From positions 27,129,325 to 27,193,324 of the forward strand of contig CM072919.1 of the NCBI GenBank assembly GCA_037013685.1: a DNA stretch of 64,000 nt, read 5' to 3'. The notes beneath the pieces were generated by a model. It was not told where the DNA came from and made no database searches. It was given only the letters and a program-made list of their open reading frames with translations. Of this stretch, positions 52,805 to 64,000 are shown piece by piece. Position numbers and translations under genes: made by a program. Position 1 is the stretch's first letter; each line of letters starts with the position of its first letter. The stretch comes from Acridotheres tristis (taxonomy: Eukaryota > Chordata > Aves > Passeriformes > Sturnidae).

Positions 52805-53612
52805 TAATAGGTGTTATTCTCAAACCTTGATAAGTTTGAGAGATGGGCAATCAGCAACTGCATGAATTTTAATTTGGGCAAGTGTTGGATTAGTTTCTTG
52901 TACAGACTAAGGAACAAGAGGCTGAAGAGAAGTGCAGAGGAAAGAGACCTGGGTGCTCTGGTCGATGGCAAGTCGAATGTGAGTGAACAGTGTGCCCTGG
53001 CAGCCAGGAGGGCCAAGTGTGTGCTGGGATGCTTTATGCACAGCATTGACAATTGGTCAAAGAGGGGATTGTCCTACTTTTCTCCACACTGATGCAGCCT
53101 TAGTTTGAGGACTGTGTGCAGATTTGGGTACCACAATATGAAAAAGTCAATGAGGTATTAGAGGACATCCAAAGGTGGGCCATGAAGATGGTGAAGGGTC
53201 TGGAAGGGAAGCTTTACTTCCTTTACAGGAAGAGACTGAGGTCATCTAGGTTTGCTCAGCTTAAAGTAGAGGAGACTTCATTGTGGTTTTCAACATTCTC
53301 ACAAAGAGAAGTGGAGCAGCAGGTATGGACCTCTTCACTCTTGTGATCAGTGACAAGACTCAAGAAAAAGGCATGAAGCTTAGTCAGGGGAGGTTTACAC
53401 TGGACACCAGGAAAGATTCTTCACCCAGAGGGTGATTGAGTACTGGAACATGCTCTTCAGGAAAATAGACACAACACCAAGCCTTGAATAGAAATTCAAG
53501 AAACATCTGGACAACACTCTCAGCTTATGGGACATTCTGCATAGGGCCAGGAGTTGGATTTTGATGATACTTGGTCCCTTCCAAAGCAACATATTCTATG
53601 ATTATATGACTT
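52805..53612 (+). mobile_element. CR1 LINE 3' fragment
   Basis: Carries the CR1 RT end (LFSNLDKFERWAISNCMNFN-like reading), the GAGGACTGTGTGCAGATTTGG segment and the GGGCCAGGAGTTGGA...CCCTTCCAA tail, ending in a TTCTATGATT repeat. Stops and small deletions make it inactive. It lies about 480 bases before exon e. Confidence 0.85.
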
Positions 53613-54095
53613 CTGTCTCCTTCTGACTCAGAATCTTTACGTTACAACATAACGGTGTTCTACAGCAATTTTGTTCAAAATGTCTATGAAACACCTCACT
53701 AAACCACACATTCTAGATCTTTCTGTTTGCCATCTATTAGTATAACATATCTGTATTTGGGTTTGGAGCACTACACTGAAATTAAGATTATTGGGATAAT
53801 TATAAAATGAATAACATTATTATTGTTCTCATTTGTGATGAGTAGTCCAGAACAATGCCTTAGTGAATGTGAGGAAAACATTAACATTTTCTTTTAATAC
53901 AATTCGTAACTTACAATGTAGGAGAGAGGAGTCAAGCACAATCATTAAGTTCTTCAACTTTATGAATTCCAAAAATACACAGAGATGCATTTTCGAAACA
54001 CTTTAGGAAAAGCCATACAAAATGTCCCTTCTAAAGAGAGGAGAAATTAAGAAAACAAGATGGTAAAAAAGGAACTTTTTTCCCTTTCATGCCAG

Positions 54096-54179
54096 ATGGA
54101 AATAGAAAATTGCTGTCCTGTAACTCTTCATGTATGACCTGTGAGAAATCTGCTGATGTGTGTACTTCATGTCCAGAAG
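54096..54179 (+). CDS. PCSK5 exon e (84 bases)
   Basis: Phase 1 both ends; reads (Y)GNRKLLSCNSSCMTCEKSA and continues to CTSCPE. The NSS triplet is a potential N-glycosylation site. Acceptor TCATGCCAG, donor GTAACA (weak at +5). Skippable in frame. Confidence 0.93.
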
Positions 54180-54674
54180 GTAACATTTCAGCTTCCTTGG
54201 ATAAGTTTGCAAGTGACTGTAATATTTTGTACCCCACATGCTTCCAAAGAACGCTTTTGTCAGTGCTCACTACAAAGTCTCTCAACAACCTAAAAGGCAA
54301 TCAAACAATCAACAGCTGAATTCAGTCAACAGGGCATGCCCTTGGCAATATGGGTTAAAATACTGTCATGTTGATGTTGTTCCTTTTCTTTCTTTTCAAA
54401 TAAAATTTGTAGATATGATGCAGGAATTACCGAATAGGGATTTCTTCAGCGATTAGATATATACTAGATTATCCTGATGATTCCTTTAAACTGGCAGTGT
54501 CTGAGCAAAATAGTTTGGGAAATGTCTTAAAGAAAGCATGTTTTATTTATGCTTTTAAGAACCAAAGTTGAATTTTGAGAAGTCGAAAGCTTTTTCTGTA
54601 GCCATCTGAGGCAGAAGTCTTTAAAATATATGCCTAATTGATGCCTTTACCCCCCTGGGTTGCTTTTCTGCCAG
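54180..54674 (+). other. PCSK5 intron e-f (495 bases)
   Basis: Short intron with no repeats seen. Confidence 0.85.
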
Positions 54675-54870
54675 GAAAATTTCTTATCCATGATACCTGT
54701 GTTTCTCTGTGCCCTCCAAAATATTTTGGCAACGTTGCAAGTGGAAAGTGTGAGATGTGCGGGGATGACTGTGAGGTGTGCTCTGACCAGTGGCACTGTC
54801 AGAAGTGTCAGGCTGAACAGAAGCAGCTGCTCTTCCTCCACAAAGGCAGATGTTTACAGGAGTGCCCTGA
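54675..54870 (+). CDS. PCSK5 exon f (196 bases)
   Basis: Phase 1 in, phase 2 out. Encodes (G)KFLIHDTCVSLCPPKYFG, then CEMCGDDCEVC and the LLFLHKGRCLQECPE end of a repeat. Acceptor CTTTTCTGCCAG, donor GTAAGT. Must be joined with exon g to hold frame. Confidence 0.95.
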
Positions 54871-57046
54871 GTAAGTAAGCCCTCTTATATCATCCCTGAT
54901 TTTTCCTCTGTGCTCTTTCCCTTTAACGTTCAGATCCATGATACTTTCAAGGAAGACCTTAATGTAATACAAACCACAAGAAACTAATGTAAATGTTGTT
55001 TTCATACTGCCTGAATAAACAGTATTTTCTTTGGGTTAAAGAAAAAAACTCAAAAGTGAAGGTAAGACATTAAATCCTATGAAAGATGGAACAGCTCTCA
55101 ATGACTTTAATAGAAACATGGTACATCACGGTAAATGATAATAAAGGTTCTAGACATTCTCCAGTTATTCCTTCCTCAAAGTAGTACAGAGCAGAGATAT
55201 AAACTCATACAGTGAATGTATTTGAGTTCTGATATGTAAATACAGCACTTAATGATGTGTGTTTCTCTCTTTAGCTCATGTTTATTTTTATATATTTTGA
55301 TATGTGGAATTTAAAAAGATTCCCATTTGACTGCAATGGATATTAGATCAGGCACATGAGATCATTAGATCAGGCACTTTTCTATGTTTTTTCATCAGCG
55401 TTCATCTTATGTATATATACATAAAACCAATGCTAAGCAGAAAAAAAAGCCTTGCTAGGTTAACATTTCTTCTTCAGAAAAATGTGAAGCTCCTGCTTTT
55501 CTTGCAATCTCTCTGCCACTGCCTTCCTGGTAATTTTGTCGAATAAGTCAATGAGGGCCAGTGGAAGAGGTTTCCTTCATGAAATGTCATGGTGAGTGCA
55601 AGGTAATTGCAATAAAGCCTACTCTAGTCCAGAAACAACTTTTAATATTAGAAGCTGAGGCATACAACCATTAATTGTGTTTTGACATTAATATGTTTCT
55701 TATGAGTACTAATTTCTCTCTTATCCCGCTCAGAGTTAGAATAACAAAACTGTTAATGTAGCACTGGTCATTCCCAATGTTATTATCCCCCTTTTTTTCC
55801 CAAATTCAAGACTGTAAATGATGGCTTCCCATCACTGAGCAAAATCCACAGGGCTTAAACTCCAGTTTCAGACTCTGAGGTAAAGTTCTTGAGACACAAC
55901 TACTCTTCACTGGAGCAAAAAATGAGACTCTTTATTAAGGGGGTTGGCTTGGGTTTTAAGGGATAAAAAGAGATAAAAAGGTTTGACTTATTGCATGATT
56001 AATTTTTGACAGTGGAATTTTGAAAGACTGGGCTAACAGAGTATTCAACATTGGAGCAAGAGAAAATGAGAGGACTGTGAGAAGCAGTTGCAGGACCTTG
56101 ACAAAAGCTGGAAGATAAAAAAAGATGAGAATAGGTGGCAGGCATGGTTCTTCCTACCTTTTCTCCAACCTTGCTCCTAATGCATCTCCTGACTTTCTTT
56201 GGAAAGATCATGTCCAAGAAGGGAAGAAGCACCCCCCTATAAGGAGTAACAAATTTGTTAATGTAAAGTACATATTCTGGGAGTACTTCTGTCTCAACTT
56301 CTTCTTTAGTTTTCATCAATGATTCTCTGGATTAACAATCTTCTCAAAATGTTGACTTACCCATCCTTTAACCTTGTAACAATTTGGATTTGAGAGTGTA
56401 GACAGATTAAATCCAGCATCTCTTCTATGCATCTTCATCTGAAGCAGATTTTTTCTACATTTATGTCTAGTACACCCAGATGTGGCTGTCCACATTTGTT
56501 CACACACCACAGATAGCAGCAAAATGTACTCCCTCTTTGCCATCTCTAGCCTGCTCTTACTAATGCAAGGTATTATATAAATATCCTGCTTTTTTTGGTT
56601 TCTTTTCAATCCCTGCCCTCATTCTTCCTAGCCTTCACATTTCCGAAGTTGTCTCTTCACTTTCTCCTCTCCAGAGCCACTGAGGTTACCTCTTTCTTTC
56701 CTTGATATCAGTATTGCAGGTCAGCTGCACAAGACTAGAGATTGCATGTTTTCCCAAATGTTATATATCTTTCTATCTTATGTAGAGGGGAAATAAAGAG
56801 AAAAAAATTCAACATCACATAGACAGCAAGTACAAGAAGAAAGGAAAGCCCTTCACATAGCACTAACCATGTACATTTTCTGCTTTCAGACTCATGGGAT
56901 GTAAAAGTGGAAGATGGGCAAAAAATTGTGTGAGAAACATGTTTGATTTAGTGAAGTGCGTGTGCTGGGAGAGTCCCATTTAGAGTTGTAATTCTCATAG
57001 CCTAGAGTGACCAGCAGTTTGCTTTGTGTTTTTCTTCATTCCATAG
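54871..57046 (+). other. PCSK5 intron f-g (2.2 kb)
   Basis: No exon found. A minus-strand LTR-like AATAAAGAGTCTCATT lies near 55,929-55,944 but no element could be delimited. Confidence 0.7.
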
Positions 57047-57264
57047 GGGATATTTTAATGATTCTGAGACTTGCAAGGAATGCAGTGGATCCTGTAAGAC
57101 ATGCATAGGAAATGCAACCCAATGCCTGTCCTGTAAACGTCCTTTGCTTCTGGAGCACTCGAAATGTAAATCTACTTGTTCAGAGAAGCATTTTGCCTTT
57201 GAAGGAATCTGCAAACATTGCCCTAAAATGTGTCAGGAATGTATTCACGATGAAATATGCACAG
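57047..57264 (+). CDS. PCSK5 exon g (218 bases)
   Basis: Phase 2 in, phase 1 out. Contains GYFNDSETCKECSGSCKTC, GNATQCLSC and CKHCPKMCQECIHDEICT. NDS and NAT are potential N-glycosylation sites. Acceptor TTCATTCCATAG, donor GTATTA (weaker than most). Confidence 0.95.
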
Positions 57265-58311
57265 GTATTACAAAGAACTGCTGTTATGTAGAATAAAATC
57301 CACCTGGATCTGTCTGGAGAGAGACTGACAGAAAACCAAATCTGAATTCAGTAATGTGCAAGAAAAAAACCCAAACTGATGTGCATATCATTATATCATT
57401 GTCAATCTCTAAAACAGGTTTTGATGAGACTAAATGATTACTCTGTAAAGATTTCACATTACCTTGCCTGGTCCTGTGGTTCTTCAGAGATTCCTGCTGA
57501 TTTTATTTTTGATCTGGTGTATCCAACCTTAAAATCTTGGATATGTGCACTAATGTGAAATGCAGAATGTTTCTTTCCTAGCTTAGTTAAACTTCACACC
57601 TCTTTACCATTTTTGCAAATGACCACTCCTGTTAGAAAAATAAATCCCTGCAAAGAAAGAGATAAGGAAAGCCTTCGGTACCCAGATGAGGCTAAAAGCC
57701 CTCCCCCTCCCTCCCCCCCCCCCCCCCAAATTTCCCCCTCAAATATTAAGTATAGTTAATATTGAGTGAGCCATTCTGGAAACATATACATGGATGAAAT
57801 AAAAAAATAACACTCAACCAACCAAACCATAAATAAACATATTAAACCTAACACTACTTATAAAATAACAACTTGTTCACAGCTCTAGGCAAAGACAAAC
57901 ATTTAGGTCAATATATTCTAGCTAAACTATTATTTCAATAATAAACAAAACTTCAGATATGTACATTCCTGATTTTGCAGGAAGTTCATAATGCATAAAA
58001 ATGTCAGAAAAAAGGCCATCTGTATATTAGTGCCAAATGGCTCGGTTAATATCACCAAAGCTGAGCAAGTGACGTTTTTCATAGTTTCTTGCTGTAACAC
58101 AGAAGATACCATCTGAGGGTTGGGCCAATGTAGGTCTTCTTGAGGGGAAAGATTTGAAAAAGGAAGTCCTACCTTCTCAAAGTGTTCTGATGACTTCTGT
58201 AATGACAGACAATCCAGAATTTAATGTTTCCTAGGATTTACCTTCTCTCGCCCTTAGCCAGGTCAGAATTTTCTGCTGATTTGCTTACCTGTGTTCTGCT
58301 GTCCCCTGTAG
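57265..58311 (+). other. PCSK5 intron g-h (1 kb)
   Basis: Contains a C-rich tract at 57,699-57,736 with 15 consecutive C (57,713-57,727). Otherwise unremarkable. Confidence 0.85.
57699..57736 (-). repeat. C-rich simple repeat (G-run on the template strand)
   Basis: CCCTCCCCCTCCCTCC followed by a C15 run. The minus strand has four or more G runs of three or longer with single-base loops, the form of a G-quadruplex motif. Slippage makes its length uncertain. Confidence 0.8.
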
Positions 58312-58548
58312 AGTGTATGGACGAGTTTTTCCTGCACGAGGGGAAGTGTGTGCAGGAATGCCCTTCACACTTCTACCCTGAAGACAAGCACTGCTTTCCC
58401 TGCCACATGGACTGCAAGGACTGCAATGGGCCTCATTCTGATGACTGCACAGCATGCACTTTCGGCTTGTTTGTCCTCTACAACGGCATGTGTTTTGAAG
58501 AGTGCCCTGAGGGGAGTTACTATGAAGAAGCCACCAAAGACTGCCAAG
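58312..58548 (+). CDS. PCSK5 exon h (237 bases)
   Basis: Phase 1 both ends. Encodes (E)CMDEFFLHEGKCVQECP, CFPCHMDCKDCNGPHSDDC, then YNGMCFEECPEGSYYEEA and DCQ. The donor is unusual: CAAG|GTCGGC, with C at +3, though G is kept at +5. Unspliced reading adds eleven codons to a TGA at 58,581. The junction position agrees with mammalian PCSK5, so the weak donor is taken as real. Confidence 0.93.
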
Positions 58549-59016
58549 GTCGGCAGCTGCTTTTTTCCCCAGAAAAGTATTGAGATACAAGTCGGTCTGT
58601 TTAAAGGTCACCCCCTAACGGCCTGCATGTGACAGCTAATGTCATTACCAGTGTCTTGGAGTTGAAGAGGATAGCTAATGCAGAAAAATAATCAGCTTTA
58701 TTGTTGAACAGCAAAAATTGAAGAAAGCAGAGAGAGAAGTAGCCAGGATAAGTATATTTATTATTACAGGCATCCACTGTGATAAAATGCTGAGAATGGC
58801 TGCAGAATTGCTGAGAATTGCTGGAGACTCTATTCACTGTTGCAAAAACAGTGATAATACAAAAGAAAACCTAAGGAACTACTTGCATAAGATTGAAAAT
58901 TACTTCCCTCAGACTTTCATCCTGAGATTACAGCTGCCCCTTTAAAAATTAGAGCTGTAATAACACTCTGAGACAAATCCAGAAATGGTGAAATTCCTAC
59001 TGTTTATCCTTTTCAG
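58549..59016 (+). other. PCSK5 intron h-i (468 bases)
   Basis: Short intron with a weak donor. No clear AATAAA was seen in it. Confidence 0.8.
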
Positions 59017-59244
59017 CATGCAAAAGGACATGCCAGACTTGTTCTTCCACTGCCTGCCTAACTTGCAGAAATGGATGGATATTGAACCATGATGGACACT
59101 GCACGTTACCTGGATACTGCTCTCCCACTGAGTACTACATTGAGGAAACTCAGACCTGCAAATCCTGCCACAAGAAGTGCTTCCAGTGCTCAGGACCCAC
59201 TGAACACCACTGTCTCAGCTGTGCAAATAACCGATATCTTCTCA
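59017..59244 (+). CDS. PCSK5 exon i (228 bases)
   Basis: Phase 1 both ends. Encodes (A)CKRTCQTCSSTACLTC, a GYCSPTEYYIEETQTC segment and CHKKCFQCSGPTEHHCLSC. The final A joins the next exon to make Asn. Acceptor TATCCTTTTCAG, donor GTAAGT. Confidence 0.95.
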
Positions 59245-60762
59245 GTAAGTGTCTCTCTCCTGCCTCTAGATTTCATTCTACACCAAAAGAATGGAATAGA
59301 CAAGTTTTCATCACATTTGTAAAGCATTTGGGCTGCTTCAACCAATCTAAATAATATACATGATGAGTAGTTAGACTGAGCAGAGGTAATTTCTTCAGCA
59401 GGGCTATGTGGGAACTCTGTGAGGCAGGGCTTGCCACTCACCGGGCCTAATGCAGGATTTCTAAATAGCAACAAACTTGTATGTTTCATTTGCTTGGAAT
59501 GTACTCCTCCTATTGTTTCCTACAAGGACTTTAAAAGAGGTTTGTTGCTGTTGTTGCTGCTGTTAATGTGTCCATAAAAGTGCACATTTTCATGTTGGCT
59601 TGTTTAATCCCTGCAGCAGCCTGATGAGCAGAGGAATACTTAAACATCTGTTAAAAGGGATCACTAAGTCAGCATCTACTGGGTGGCTAAGGTGCAAATT
59701 TACTTTCCTGACTTTGGAGGCAAAGAGTAGGTTTGAGACTATACAGTATCAGAAACAAATAGGAAAAAATTATAAAATCCCCATACCACAACATTTCTTC
59801 TCTGCATAGTCTTCTGAAATCAAAAGTTTTAGAAAATCATTGGAAGAAAAAATATTAAATAATCCTTCATGCAGGAAATATCTAGAAAACAGTGTAAATA
59901 AAAATGAACCTAAGTTTTTTATTTTTTTTTACATTTCTGAGGCCTTGCATCAAACTTACCTTTTTTATCAACACACTCAGCTGTTTTGCATCATTATAAC
60001 TGGTAAAGTTGATGAACAAATGCAGATAAACCTACTGCAACTGAGATAAAAATGCAAAAAACCCAAACCTGAAAGTATCTCCCTTTGCCCAATTGCAACC
60101 CAAGCAACAAAATTATCAAGACAAATATGTAATAAGCACAAGCCACTTGTAACTTAATACTTTATTAGCTTTACACACTTGCAGCTAATTACAACACTAC
60201 TAACTTCTCATTCAGGATTTCTACTACAATGACTGAAATTTCACTGAAAAAAGTGGGACTTACTGGTATTGCAGCATTAAAGACATTTAATTACATGACA
60301 TAAAGTAGAAGCTGCAAACAAGGGTAAAGAGCCTTGTAAATGAATCTAATTAAATCTCAAATTTACCATCAGATTCATCACCTACACAGAATAAAATTAA
60401 ATTGGTGCTTAGAGTGAAAATTAGGCAAAACAGCAATACAGATAAAAACTTTCCTTACTACTTTTGATTATTCTAAGAAAAATCACATCTGCTGTTCATT
60501 ATTATGCTACTTTTTTTTACAAAGACAAAAACTTGTCTATCCTGAAGAGCTTCCTAATATGCATAAAACACAGAAATGAGGACTAATGAATTTATAAGAA
60601 GAAAAAAATAATTACTGTACCCCAATATTGGGTTTTCTTGTTCTGATACATTATCTATCAGCACCTCCTGCTGACAGACAGTTTGCTCTAGTACAACTGC
60701 CTGAGATGTTTTATAGTAGCGAATACTGAATATGATATTACTTTGTATTGTTGTCTCTGCAG
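59245..60762 (+). other. PCSK5 intron i-j (1.5 kb)
   Basis: AT-rich with no repeat family or exon recognised. Confidence 0.75.
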
Positions 60763-60943
60763 ATAGAACCTGTGTTGAAACATGCCCAGATGGATATTAT
60801 GCAGATAGCACGGAGGGGCAGTGTTCTGCATGCCACAGCACCTGTGGCACTTGCACTAGAAAACACAGCTCACAGTTTTGCCTTTCCTGCAAACTGGGTT
60901 GGTACAGACAAGGAAAAGGATGTGTAACCCAATGTCCAGAAGG
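60763..60943 (+). CDS. PCSK5 exon j (181 bases)
   Basis: Phase 1 in, phase 2 out. Reads (N)RTCVETCPDGYYADSTEG, then CHSTCGTCTRKHSSQFCLSC and CVTQCPEG. The split first codon makes an Asn-Arg-Thr glycosylation site across the junction. Acceptor TTGTCTCTGCAG, donor GTAAGG. Confidence 0.95.
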
Positions 60944-61886
60944 GTAAGGCCCAAGACCTTTTGCTAAGAGCTGCATCACAGAGAGAGCTTTGAGAAATTA
61001 GATCACAGCAGCATTCCATATCTGTGTGAAACAGAACTGAGTTTTGTTTTCAGGAGAAAATATCTTGTGTTTTCACAGTACACTAGTGGTGGAAAACCTC
61101 CCTTCACAGTAGAAAATTCCAAAATTGATGCCCAGATGGGAACTGCTTAGAAGTGGTGTGGCCAGGCTTACACTCAGCAGATGGTCTTGGCTATCTCTAT
61201 ACAGAACAGTGTGAACTAGAACAAGGATACTAAGTTATATGTCAGTCAACCTGAGCACAGGCGGAAGAGCCTCTAACCACCACTGTGGCCTCCATTTAAT
61301 GTGAAGTTTGGATAAGGTTATACTCTTTTTTGCATTGAGTTAATGCTTATAGCTGGTGATAACAAAAACAACCATTAAAATAACTTTGAACTGAGCGCTC
61401 TTAATTCTAGAGAGAAACTTTAAAGTTAATCCATTTAAGTTCCAAATGTGAATTCAATGGGTTTTTTTTGAATTTCAAATTTAGAAAGTGAACCTATGAT
61501 TTCTCTTTCAAGTCCACTTTATTTAAAATGAGTTCAATGGATCACACTGGCTGTCCATCCCACTAAACTGGAAAACTCTGATGACCATATCTCAGCAAAA
61601 TCACACAAACTCTCCCTACTTCAATACTTTCTAACTCAATGCAACTTAGATTTTAGAAATTTTTGCTGTAAACACTATACAGACTTGTGCTTTGTAGATG
61701 AATTCCAATGGCCAAAGGGAATGAAATTTATTCTATTTTCACTGAAATTACAAATACCTGTGTTCATGTTAGTATAATTTTTATGAATTGATGTAATCAC
61801 TGTAAAAACCAAAGGATTAAACAAATGTTGGTTTTCCTGTCACTGCTGGCCTTTATGCAAAGCTATGCCTATCTGGTCTATTTCAG
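60944..61886 (+). other. PCSK5 intron j-k (943 bases)
   Basis: No repeat or exon recognised. Confidence 0.8.
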
Positions 61887-62104
61887 GTATTTTGCACATA
61901 ATTCTACAGGATCATGTGAGAGATGCCACAAGAGTTGTAAGGAGTGTATGGGGCCTCGACCCACAGACTGCCTTTCCTGTAATACGTATTTCTACCTGCT
62001 ACGCTCCACGAACGAATGTGTTAGCTCTTGTCCTCAGTACTATTATGAAAACAAGGACAACAACATCTGTGAGAGATGCCACTCTGCCTGTTTAACCTGT
62101 GAAG
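61887..62104 (+). CDS. PCSK5 exon k (218 bases)
   Basis: Phase 2 in, phase 1 out. Encodes YFAHNSTGSCERCHKSC, GPRPTDCLSC, then NECVSSCPQYYYENK and CERCHSACLTCE. NST is a potential glycosylation site. Acceptor CTATTTCAG, donor GTAAAA. It corresponds to a late part of the repeat region, so only a few repeats, the membrane segment and the tail remain downstream. Confidence 0.95.
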
Positions 62105-64000
62105 GTAAAAGTATATGTTCTGCTTTGAGCAAAAAAAGGAGTCATCAAAACACCTAGAATCTTGGCTCCAAGATCTGGGAACACTTCATAAAGATACTAA
62201 CCATGTACAGTGCTACCAATCTGTTTATGGCTTTAGCCACATGGGTGATGCAGGCATCTCCCAGGGGCTGCTGAGCTTTTCCTGGCTCTTGGTGACTTGT
62301 TGCACTCACTGCTCCATTGATTTACTTCTACTACATAGATATTTGAGGTGAAAGCAAGTGTATGAATTCCTGTCAAGCTTTCCCCAGAACTGCTTCCAGC
62401 ACAGAGCATAAATAGAAAGACAGCAACTTAATAGGGAGGGCTAGGACAGTGTCACATGATGCCATGTTAGTGAATGGAAAAAAATGGACAACAGTAATGA
62501 ATTTTCCATCAGCCTGGCCTCTCACAAAAATGCTCATCCTAAAAAAGTGGGCTCACTTGCTTACAGAGATGGACCTCATTTTTCACAGAAATATTAAGAA
62601 TGACTGAAAAATACCTCGCTGTCCTACTGTCTGCTACTCTGTGAAAGCCAAGGAACTTAATTCCAATTACATATCTTTACAGCCTACAATGGGAAGAGTA
62701 AAGGCCCATAAAGCCTATCTTTAGGTTGAAAGGCAAACAGAAACCAAAAGCACAGTAGTATTTGTTACTTTTAACACAGTTACGTATTTCTCAATGTTAA
62801 CTTTCAGAGACTGTCTATTTTGCTTTGTGAGCACTATTTGTGGTTTCTCAATTTTCCTAATTAAACCACTTCTGAAAGAAAAAGCATTAATTCTCTTGGA
62901 GCTATTTGGTGTCCTTTTTTATCCGAACAACACAAGATTACAGCAAATGGGTTCCATGCTGCAGTTTAGAAGACTGTATTGTGTTTTAACACACAAACTG
63001 TTTTGGATAATGGATACAGTGGATAGTACAGACAGCTAATTGCAACATAACAATGTATGTGGAAATTACATTGGAATGAAGCCACATTAAAGAATTTTTA
63101 CAATGTATTTTTATAACAACATTATAAAAAGTAGCAGAAATATTTTTGTTTGGATTTGCAACAAAAAGATACACATTTTAATTTACAGACCACCTCCTCT
63201 GTTTTTCACCTTATCTGGCATAAACAGTATGGGACAGAATTTTTATTATCATTACAAAGACAGAATTATAAAACACAAGCCAGTCTGAAATGCATCTGCA
63301 TTACTGATATATCAGCAAAAAGCATGGTGTCTCTTTGTCAAGTGCAGTAAGGAAGAACATGCATTGCACACTAATATAGGAAGTTCTCTGTATTATAGAA
63401 GGTTACTAACTTCAGCAAACTTCTGCTAATGCCAGTTCCTTGCATCTTCATTTTCTTCCTTTCAGACAATGGCAGAAAATGATAAGGTGCAGGGAAATAG
63501 ATGAGTGCATCTTGACACTTAAGACAAACCCATCACCTCAGTGTTTCACAGAAATACTGCATGCAGCATGTGTCTTTAGAGTCAGACACACAAGGTGCAT
63601 ATGATGCTCTGGCTGAACCTAGTGAATAATGTTTATTTCTTATGCAACTAAATAATTAATTTTTCTATTCAAACATAAACATCTCTTAATTCAGCATTGT
63701 TTGAAAATAGTTAGTTAACAGGGAAAATAAGTATGGATTTTGTGAAGGACAGTATTTGGCAAAGGTTCTCCACAATTTTACTTCAGTGCTCTGACCTTAT
63801 TTATTTTCCTGAATATGTCAGAGGTTCCTTGCACAACTGATTCCGAAATCACCTTTTCATGAATATCAAAACACATAAGAAATAAATTCTGTTTGCACAT
63901 AAAGCCCCAGCACATGGCACAAGCTTTTTCTAATGCCAACATCTTCATGTAGAACTCCTCAGTAATGATTGCTGCCACTGACAAACATCCTTTTGCTTCA
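62105..64000 (+). other. PCSK5 intron after exon k (partial)
   Basis: At least 1.9 kb of AT-rich intron with no Cys-rich exon, repeat family or RNA gene recognised. The window ends within it. Confidence 0.75.

Larger units (their letters stand above)
43054..54095 (+). other. PCSK5 intron d-e (11 kb)
   Basis: The largest complete intron in the window. It holds an antisense LTR-like sequence (about 45,003-45,480), weaker LTR-like pieces with antisense AATAAA near 48,810 and 51,458, and a CR1 fragment at 52,805-53,612. No coding exon or RNA gene was seen. Confidence 0.75.
31702..62104 (+). other. PCSK5 gene, partial (11 internal exons)
   Basis: Eleven exons with GT-AG borders join to 1,818 bases (606 codons) without a stop. 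They encode about twelve tandem furin-like repeats from the Cys-rich region of the long (B) isoform of proprotein convertase PC5/6, a secretory-pathway subtilisin-like protease. These repeats are carried only by the membrane-anchored long form and mediate anchoring and protein contacts. The order and spacing of repeats, including one irregular repeat at the exon 4/5 junction, agree with my recollection of mammalian PCSK5 across the whole stretch. FRAS1 and PCSK6 also have such repeats but do not share this order. The catalytic, P and early repeat exons lie left of the window; the last repeats, membrane segment and tail lie to the right. Confidence 0.95.

Noticed and set aside
31702..62104. Assignment of the furin-repeat exons to FRAS1 or PCSK6
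   Set aside because: Both have furin-like repeats, but the order of segments, the irregular repeat at exon d/e and the late segments such as GPRPTDCLSC fit PCSK5 along the full length.
63460..63510. Candidate PCSK5 exon after CTTCCTTTCAG at 63,466
   Set aside because: The following sequence has stops and no cysteine pattern of the repeat region.

Overview
The window looks like part of a bird genome, probably a songbird and probably chromosome Z. The evidence is CR1 LINE 3' ends, avian-style ERVK and ERVL retroviral elements, and eleven internal exons of PCSK5. PCSK5 is Z-linked in chicken and other birds; the Z assignment rests on that knowledge and is not visible in the sequence.

Layout. 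(1) Bases 1-25,593 are one tandem array of the pentamer GGAAT (top strand), running off the left edge, so at least 25.6 kb and roughly 5,100 units. Its left third (to about 9.4 kb) is peppered with variant units and two kinds of non-pentameric cassette, A and B, that recur as related copies. The right part (about 9.4-24.6 kb) is nearly pure. The array ends inside a B cassette. (2) 25,594-26,392 is unremarkable single-copy sequence. (3) 26,393-31,602 is a nest of retroelements. A young, near-intact but gag-only ERVK-type element (26,488-29,857; LTRs differing by one substitution and two C-tract indels; 5-bp target duplication) sits inside an older antisense LTR of the same lineage. To its right lies a decayed ERVL-like integrase remnant with its 3' LTR. 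(4) 31,702-62,104 holds eleven plus-strand exons of PCSK5, all GT-AG and phase-compatible, encoding 606 codons of the Cys-rich furin-repeat region of the long (type B) isoform. Introns contain three CR1 fragments and several LTR-like fragments. (5) 62,105-64,000 is the start of the next intron; the final repeats, transmembrane segment and cytoplasmic tail are not in the window.

How it fits together. The first PCSK5 exon here is internal, so earlier exons must lie left of base 1. If the assembly is collinear, the whole satellite array and the young provirus lie in one PCSK5 intron of more than 31.7 kb. Every PCSK5 pre-mRNA that reads through would then carry more than 25 kb of (GGAAU)n, the same strand sense as the stress-induced human satellite III RNA. 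This is the most striking feature of the window.

Limits: intron repeats were recognised by eye, old LTR edges are approximate, and the assembly across the array cannot be verified from the sequence.
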